A DNA stretch of 64,000 nucleotides from Mastigias papua (lineage: Eukaryota > Cnidaria > Scyphozoa > Rhizostomeae > Mastigiidae): NCBI GenBank assembly GCA_964019165.1, contig OZ025271.1:10053775-10117774 (forward strand). Reading direction: 5' to 3'. The position numbers were made by a program, and so were the translations under genes. The notes below the pieces were generated by a model, which saw only the letters and a list, made by a program, of their open reading frames with translations, searched no databases and was not told the origin of the DNA. Below, piece by piece: positions 59,183 through 64,000 of the stretch (positions within the stretch are counted from its first letter, which is position 1; the number at the start of each line of letters is the position of its first letter).

Positions 59183-59771
59183 CATCAAGCCTCAATATCA
59201 CTACATCATAGTCTCGTGTTTCTTCATTATACTTCTTCTTTAATGCATGGTATTCTGTTGACTTTATCTGCGAATGTATTATCTGATCTATCTCATTTTC
59301 AGCAGCAGCTCCAAACACATCTTTTGCAATGTCTTTGATTTCCTTCGACAGAGTCTCAAAATCGTCAACAGACATGGACATATTGGCAGGATGGCCAAAA
59401 TACGAGTTTCGCAGCTCACGAAAGCGATTAATAGCGGCTGTTCTTTCAGTGTATGGACGGTAAGTGTCAATAAGCTGGAGATCAGCATAGAGGAACAAAT
59501 AAAACAGTATTGTTGGATCCCATGAGTTGAGATCTCCTGAAAGTATCTTTAGCTGCAACTCTTTACGGTTCAAATCACCATTCCTGTTTTTAGCACTTGG
59601 AGGTATAGCATTGAACAGCAACTGGGCACTGACAGCATCATTAGCCCAGGGTTGACTTGGGAATTTCGCATTCCACTCCGCTACAAACAGCTGCCTCAGA
59701 TGTTTGGGCATGATCTCAATGATCATCTTTGTCAATTTGCAAAAGTTTTCTTCCTCACGGGTGAGATCCAT
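59183..59771 (-). CDS. HEPN (DZIP3-like) first coding exon of the NACHT gene
   Basis: Coding starts at ATG 59771, 14 nt after a strong acceptor (TTCTTTTTTTAG), so a 5' UTR intron lies upstream. The donor is GATG|GTAAAC at 59182, phase 1. The 196 residues form one all-helical domain: NFCKLTKMIIEIMPKHLRQL at 9-28, a middle segment with SWDPTILFYLF, then INRFRELRNSYFGH at 114-127, SVDDFETLSKEIKDI and a Lys-rich linker (HALKKKYNEE). R121-x5-H127 (RNSYFGH) fits the R-x4-6-H signature of HEPN domains, and the DxF-after-RN pattern is that of DZIP3-type HEPN domains of invertebrate immune-like proteins. HEPN domains are often RNases or dimerisation modules; which applies here is unknown. Confidence 0.75.
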
Positions 59772-60431
59772 GTTTGATTATATTTCTAAAAAAAGAAAAC
59801 TCACTGTAAAGAATAAGCATAAACAATATCACATGTATGATAGTCCGAGTGCTCATTCACCCATTGCGTAACACAAAATGTACCGTTTTTGAGACCTCCC
59901 TTCGCCTCCCCTTGCAACGCTCCACAACACAGCCTTACATTTGAATTAAATAATAGCGTAACAAATCAAGGTCCCCACACTCCCCCTCAGAGATGTTACG
60001 TAATGAGTGAATAATCCCTGCCTCTTCATAAAATCCACTTTATGAATACAAGTAGACTAAAATTATCTTAGCTACAAACCTGCCTTGAATAATTCCTCTA
60101 AAGTACATGATATGTAAGATGTGTTCAAAGATGCTATCAGTGTCTACCGTGCTTCCTTCACTTCATAAAATTTCTCTATACGTAAACATATACCCACACT
60201 ATCACATATGGTTTAAACACAACAAGAATAATGAACTGCGTTTACAATCAGGCATAGAAAGACCATTGACAAAAGTGTTCCAAGTTACGCGGCTATTGTT
60301 CAGTTACTCATATAGACTCTTCCAATAAATAACGGTGAATAAATAGCATTTGGTCAACAATATGTAGTGACTGCATTATTTTCCATTAGCTTGCCTATTC
60401 ATATTTTTTACGTAAGAAGCGTTTCGGTGGC
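59772..60431. other. upstream region of the HEPN-NACHT gene
   Basis: Expected to hold the 5' UTR exon and promoter of the minus-strand gene, but I see no clear donor, TATA box or CpG cluster. The plus-strand frame 60107-60328 has no domain. From about 60300 it may be the 5' part of the Penelope-like element. Confidence 0.4.
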
Positions 60432-62482
60432 ATGTTGAGTGACAAGGAGAAACATATTCTAAGCCTTTTGGATTATTCTCTCTCTGATACCGAAACATTC
60501 ATTTTGAGTAATGGCCATGATTTTTGTCTTCCACCAAAAAGTGTAAGCAGAGAGAAGCTTTTTGCAGAATTTGAAATTTTATACGCTCAACTTGCCAGGC
60601 ACAAGCCAGTTTCATCTGACGAGCTTAGCTCTCTAAAAGCCAAGCTAAGCGATTTGGCACACGCTTACTGTGGCACTCCAGTCGACCTAGGAGACTTTAG
60701 TATGCATAAAGAACATTTTCAGGGTATAAAATCCTTGCGTTATAATGAACAGATCCTAATCACAAAACCTGATAAGGGATTTGGGGTCGTCATCTTAAAC
60801 AAAAGTGATTACATCCAAAAGATGGGCAACATTCTCAATGATAAAACCAAGTTTTTGAAGATGGGCAGTGTTGATCAGCATGATAATACGGCCAAGACCG
60901 AGCAGAAGTTACAAAAACGTCTCTTAGACATAGTTAACCAAAAATCCTGAATCGTGATATTTATGATCGGATTCGACCCACAGGCTCACAACGCCCATGT
61001 ATGTATGGCTTACCGAAAACGCACAAAGAAGACATCCCACTTCGGCCTATTTTATCCATGATTGGCTCCTCTCAACATGAACTTGCTAAATGGTTATCAG
61101 AAGTTTTGGCCCCGGTCCTAAAACTCTACTCCTCGAATTGCGTACAAGATTCATTTACATTTGCCAGCTTTATTCAAAACTACAACGTTGAACCTGCCAA
61201 AACATTTCTGTGCTCTTTTGACATCAGCAGTCTATTCACCAACGTGCCATTAGATGAGACCATAGGGATTTGTGCTGACGCTTTGTATCGAGGTCACCTT
61301 GATAGCCCTCCATTCCCTGAGAACACCTTCAAAGAATTGATGCTAATTGCTACGCGAGGAGTGGAATTTAGTTTTAACAAACAGATGTATAAGCAACTAG
61401 ATGGAGTGGCAATGGGTAGTCCTTTGGGGCCAGCTTTAGCAAATATTTTCGTGGGCTTTCATGAAAGTAGACTTTTCAATAACACCGTAAAACCAGGTGT
61501 CTACTTTCGTTATCTTGACGATACTTTTGTCATTTTCGGTTCGGAGCTGGAATGTGATCGTTTTCATGTAAACCTCAACCAACTACATCCAGCCCTAAAA
61601 TTTACAGTAGAGAAGGAGCAAAACAACTCCTTGAATTTTCTAGATGTTTCGGTGGAGAAAGGGGGCACTGGATTTCTCACCAGCATTTACAGGAAGCCAA
61701 CGTTTACTGGTCAATACATCCGTTGGAATTCCCTCAGCCCAAAAGCTAGGAAAATCAACCTAATCAAAACTTTAGTTCATAGGGCACTTATGATTTGCTC
61801 TAAAACTAAGTTAGATTCTGAGCTGGACACAATAAAACAACTTGTAATTTACAATGGATATCCAGAAGATGTCCTTGTTTCTTGTATTAAGGAGAAACTA
61901 GCCAACATTTCATCAGAAAAACGGTTTGGTCCTGAAAAGTGCTCGGTTTACCTGAAATTGCCCTGGATTGGAAATGTTTCATCAAAATTTGAAAACCAAA
62001 TTAATAAAGCCATTACATCTTGTTTCTATGCTGTGAAGCCCCGTGCAGTTTATAATACTAGGGTCATGCTACCATCTGCTAAAAAAGATAGCATTCCTAC
62101 CACCCAAGAAAGTTGTGTAGTTTACGAATTTTCGTGCCGATGTGAAGCTCGGTATGTAGGGCGCACTACGCAGAGGTTAGCAGATAGAATAAAACAACAT
62201 GTACCCACGAGCATTAGGAAGAAAAACACTACAACAAGAGAACAGCCACCTCGTACGTGTAAAAACTATAATTCTAAAATGAAAAGTGATTCGGCCATAG
62301 GACAACATCTTCTAACAAATCCAGAATGCGCCAAAACATATAGAGACGATAAGTTTCGGATCATTGGGCAAGCAAGATCGTCCTTTCATTTAGGTGTTTT
62401 GGAATCGGTTTACATCAAGACTCAAAACCCAGTCTTGTGTAAACAAAAAGAGTTCGTTTTTTCACTTGGACTCTTCAAGTAA
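60432..62482 (+). pseudogene. Penelope-like RT with GIY-YIG endonuclease, one frameshift
   Basis: Frame 1 (60432-60950) has the N-terminal region (LSLLDYSLSDTETFILSNG, ILITKPDKGFGVVILNKSDY). A one-base change near 60945-60955 shifts into the second frame, which continues NRDIYDRIRPTGSQRPCMYG and runs to 62482. In the second frame, counted from 61001, MYGLPKTHK is at 1-9, the motif A region CSFDISSLFTNVPL at 71-84, GVAMGSPLGPALANIF at 135-150 and the catalytic YLDD at 171-174. LNFLDV is near 211-216, and the GIY-YIG domain starts near 374 (YEFSCRCEARYVGRTTQRLA, then RIKQH). All key RT residues are present. The nuclease nicks the target and the RT extends from the nick. Confidence 0.87.
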
Positions 62483-62605
62483 ACAATGGTGAATAGGTGC
62501 TAATTGGCCAATCATAGGGCAAAATAGACGCATTATTCATCATATCACGTGCACCCGCATCTGGCTATATATTTCGGTTCACCTTTCGGTCGTTATCCAA
62601 CGTTT

Positions 62606-62646
62606 CATACTCTGACGAGTGTCGGGCGAAGAAAGCTTTCAGTATG
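62606..62646 (+). ncRNA. hammerhead-ribozyme-like motif of the Penelope element
   Basis: The plus strand reads CATACT-CTGACGA-GTGTCGGGC-GAAG-AAAGCTTTC-AGTATG. CATACT and AGTATG close stem I with six pairs. CTGACGA is the CUGANGA core, GAA follows stem II, and cleavage would fall after UUC (62640). Compared with the 55.9-kb copy, position 15.1 is G instead of A, a G-U pair at the cleavage-site stem. Minimal hammerheads with very short stems are known from Penelope-like elements. Confidence 0.62.
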
Positions 62647-63267
62647 CTAAAAGAATGTTTCCGCTTTTTCGTGTTATAGTGAAGTTCTTTAGTACCAACA
62701 GACTTTTCATTGCTTTTAGTTAGCTCATACTATTTAATCATTCAATTTGCTATGAATGTGCTATGACTTCCTCTTTCACCACACCATACACTATTAGCCC
62801 TTTGTTCGCGATAGTCAGCATCCAACATCACTTCTCATACTTGTCTTCACTTACTTCATTCATCCTTACGTCTCCATTTTTGTTTTGTTGACATTACATC
62901 ATCCCGGGTAAGAAATACAGATAAATTGGGTAGTTTAAGTTTAGAGAATTTAGAGTTTATTTTCATTGCTGACAAGAAGGAGATAAAAAAAATTCAACAA
63001 GCGTTTGTCTATTTTTGTATCCATTGACTGCATACATAAAAGATAATGAATAGACTAAAGGGTAACAAGACAAGTTCTGTGAGGTGTTTCTTACGCATAT
63101 CAATACTCTTGTATTCACATATTTACAACAATGTAAACATCTAAGTGAAGTTACTAAAAATATGCCCAATTGGACGCAGTTTTCAGTAGTCAATACCTCC
63201 TATTCATGTGATATATAGCTTGATCAAAAACCAACTCGAGAGTAAAATGTCATCATATGACTTACTT

Positions 63268-63549
63268 CTAGTAAATATCTCTCTTAGGTATAAGTTGACC
63301 TGCTTCTTCTTCTTCATCTTCTTCTTCTTCTTCTTCTTCTTCAACAGATTCGTATCTTTTTGTAACAAACCAAGACGCAACCAAGTGTCCACTACCTTGT
63401 AGATCTTCAAGATATAAAAAACTACCTTTCACAGGATTGCAAGACGAGTTAAACATCTTAATGGTTATTTGACGACTGATGTCATGTATCAAATGACGTG
63501 CAGGAATCAGCCTCACCACCATGTGTATGCTTCTGAACCACCCACTCAA
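63268..63549 (-). other. unassigned open frame with Glu-rich end
   Basis: A minus-strand frame of about 90 codons (IPARHLIHDISRQITIKMFN, FLYLEDLQGSGHLVASWFVT) ends in a Glu run made by the CTT repeat. The composition looks coding up to the repeat. No domain recognised and no clear splice sites, so it may be part of a host exon or an unknown element. Confidence 0.25.
63303..63343. repeat. (CTT)n microsatellite
   Basis: CTT units run with one CAT interruption for about 40 bases. Confidence 0.97.
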
Positions 63550-64000
63550 GGTGTCAGCAAACCTTTATAAGAAACAGGCAAATGTATTGGATCAATCCAA
63601 ACGAGAAACTGGCAGCATAACACACATACATAAACATTATACAAAAACACAGCCCTTAAATAACAAACAGGATTGTGATCAAGTTCGCTCTATTGTATAC
63701 TTTCAAGTGCCAAATAAATGACCCCCCTCCCTTATTACTTGTTCTATTGTTTCCAATTCGATCTTTTCTAACCCCCCACCCCTTCGATATTATTAGGACT
63801 CCCGGATTTTATTACGACCCCCCCCCATCCATTAAATGTAAGGGAAATGAAATTATTTACCATGAAATAAATGAACATTAGTAGGGCGATGCAGCTCCTA
63901 CTAATTTATGTGATAACTCTTTTGGTGAACATATAGGAACGTTGATTTTCTATCTCTATTGTGTTTTCTATGACTGCTCCTTGATGGTATGTGCGACTTT

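Larger units (their letters stand above)
60432..62712 (+). mobile_element. Penelope-like retroelement (GIY-YIG class)
   Basis: Plus-strand N-terminal region, RT and GIY-YIG endonuclease are followed by a ~230-bp 3' region containing a hammerhead-like fold. I did not find a matching direct repeat at the 5' side, so the copy is either 5'-truncated or lacks the upstream pseudo-LTR. One frameshift separates the two reading frames, so it is recent but probably inactive. Confidence 0.85.
62713..64000. other. right edge of the window, no confident gene
   Basis: Contains a CTT microsatellite, a C-rich stretch at 63720-63830 (CCCCCCATCCATTAAATGTA) like the C-rich MITE at 47.5-47.9 kb but without paired ends, and one unassigned minus-strand frame (63268-63549). 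Confidence 0.4.

Noticed and set aside
63937..63955. Another copy of the LTR end (TATAGGAACG) at the window edge
   Set aside because: Only about 14 bases agree and the following sequence diverges. The match is too short to call.

Overview
The window is AT-rich eukaryotic DNA with spliced genes on the minus strand, many microsatellites, and several transposon classes at different stages of decay. A HEPN-NACHT (NLR-like) gene, CR1/L2-type and other APE-type LINEs, a Penelope-like element with a GIY-YIG domain, a two-gene Harbinger element and MITEs together suggest a marine invertebrate. A cnidarian or sponge is my guess; the sequence alone does not settle the phylum. There is no prokaryotic signal: no operons, no Shine-Dalgarno pattern and no CRISPR array.

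Layout. 0.35-4.56 kb: a decayed CR1/L2-like LINE with an SGNH-type ORF1, a broken endonuclease and RT, and a Harbinger-type MITE inserted in it. 5.4-7.4 kb: a second, older LINE of this kind that has lost its RT core. 7.45-8.96 kb: a dead copy of an unnamed protein family. 9.2-17.7 kb: mostly non-coding, with one LINE scrap. 17.7-23.1 kb (minus): a younger LINE with a 2A-like motif before its endonuclease and zinc fingers after its RT. It is split by a short non-autonomous LTR element (19.93-21.29 kb) whose 5' LTR is a 108-bp perfect palindrome.

23.3-42.0 kb (minus): a duplicated block of very short exons, all phase 0. One set of eight reads as a complete 183-residue protein with a ubiquitin-interacting motif (UIM) and Pro/Ser/Arg-rich cassettes. 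A 5'-truncated copy lies downstream and two more UIM exons lie upstream. 42.66-46.15 kb: a Harbinger transposon with a MADF protein and a DDE transposase, both broken. 46.4-50.7 kb: three MITE-type elements and a LINE tail.

51.8-59.8 kb (minus): a HEPN-NACHT gene. A HEPN exon, two tiny exons and a 2.07-kb NACHT exon join in matching phases. The NACHT exon ends at a consensus phase-0 donor rather than at its in-frame stop, so more exons must follow. The nearest plausible phase-0 exons I found are the UIM cassettes at 42.0 kb, which opens the possibility of a HEPN-NACHT-UIM protein. 54.8-57 kb: LINE scraps and a rearranged Penelope end. 60.4-62.7 kb: a nearly intact Penelope-like element with a hammerhead-ribozyme-like fold at its 3' end.

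The host genes read as an innate-immunity-type locus (STAND ATPase, HEPN domain, possible ubiquitin binding) whose introns have been filled by transposons. Exon boundaries here come from splice-site and phase reading by eye; no transcript data were available.
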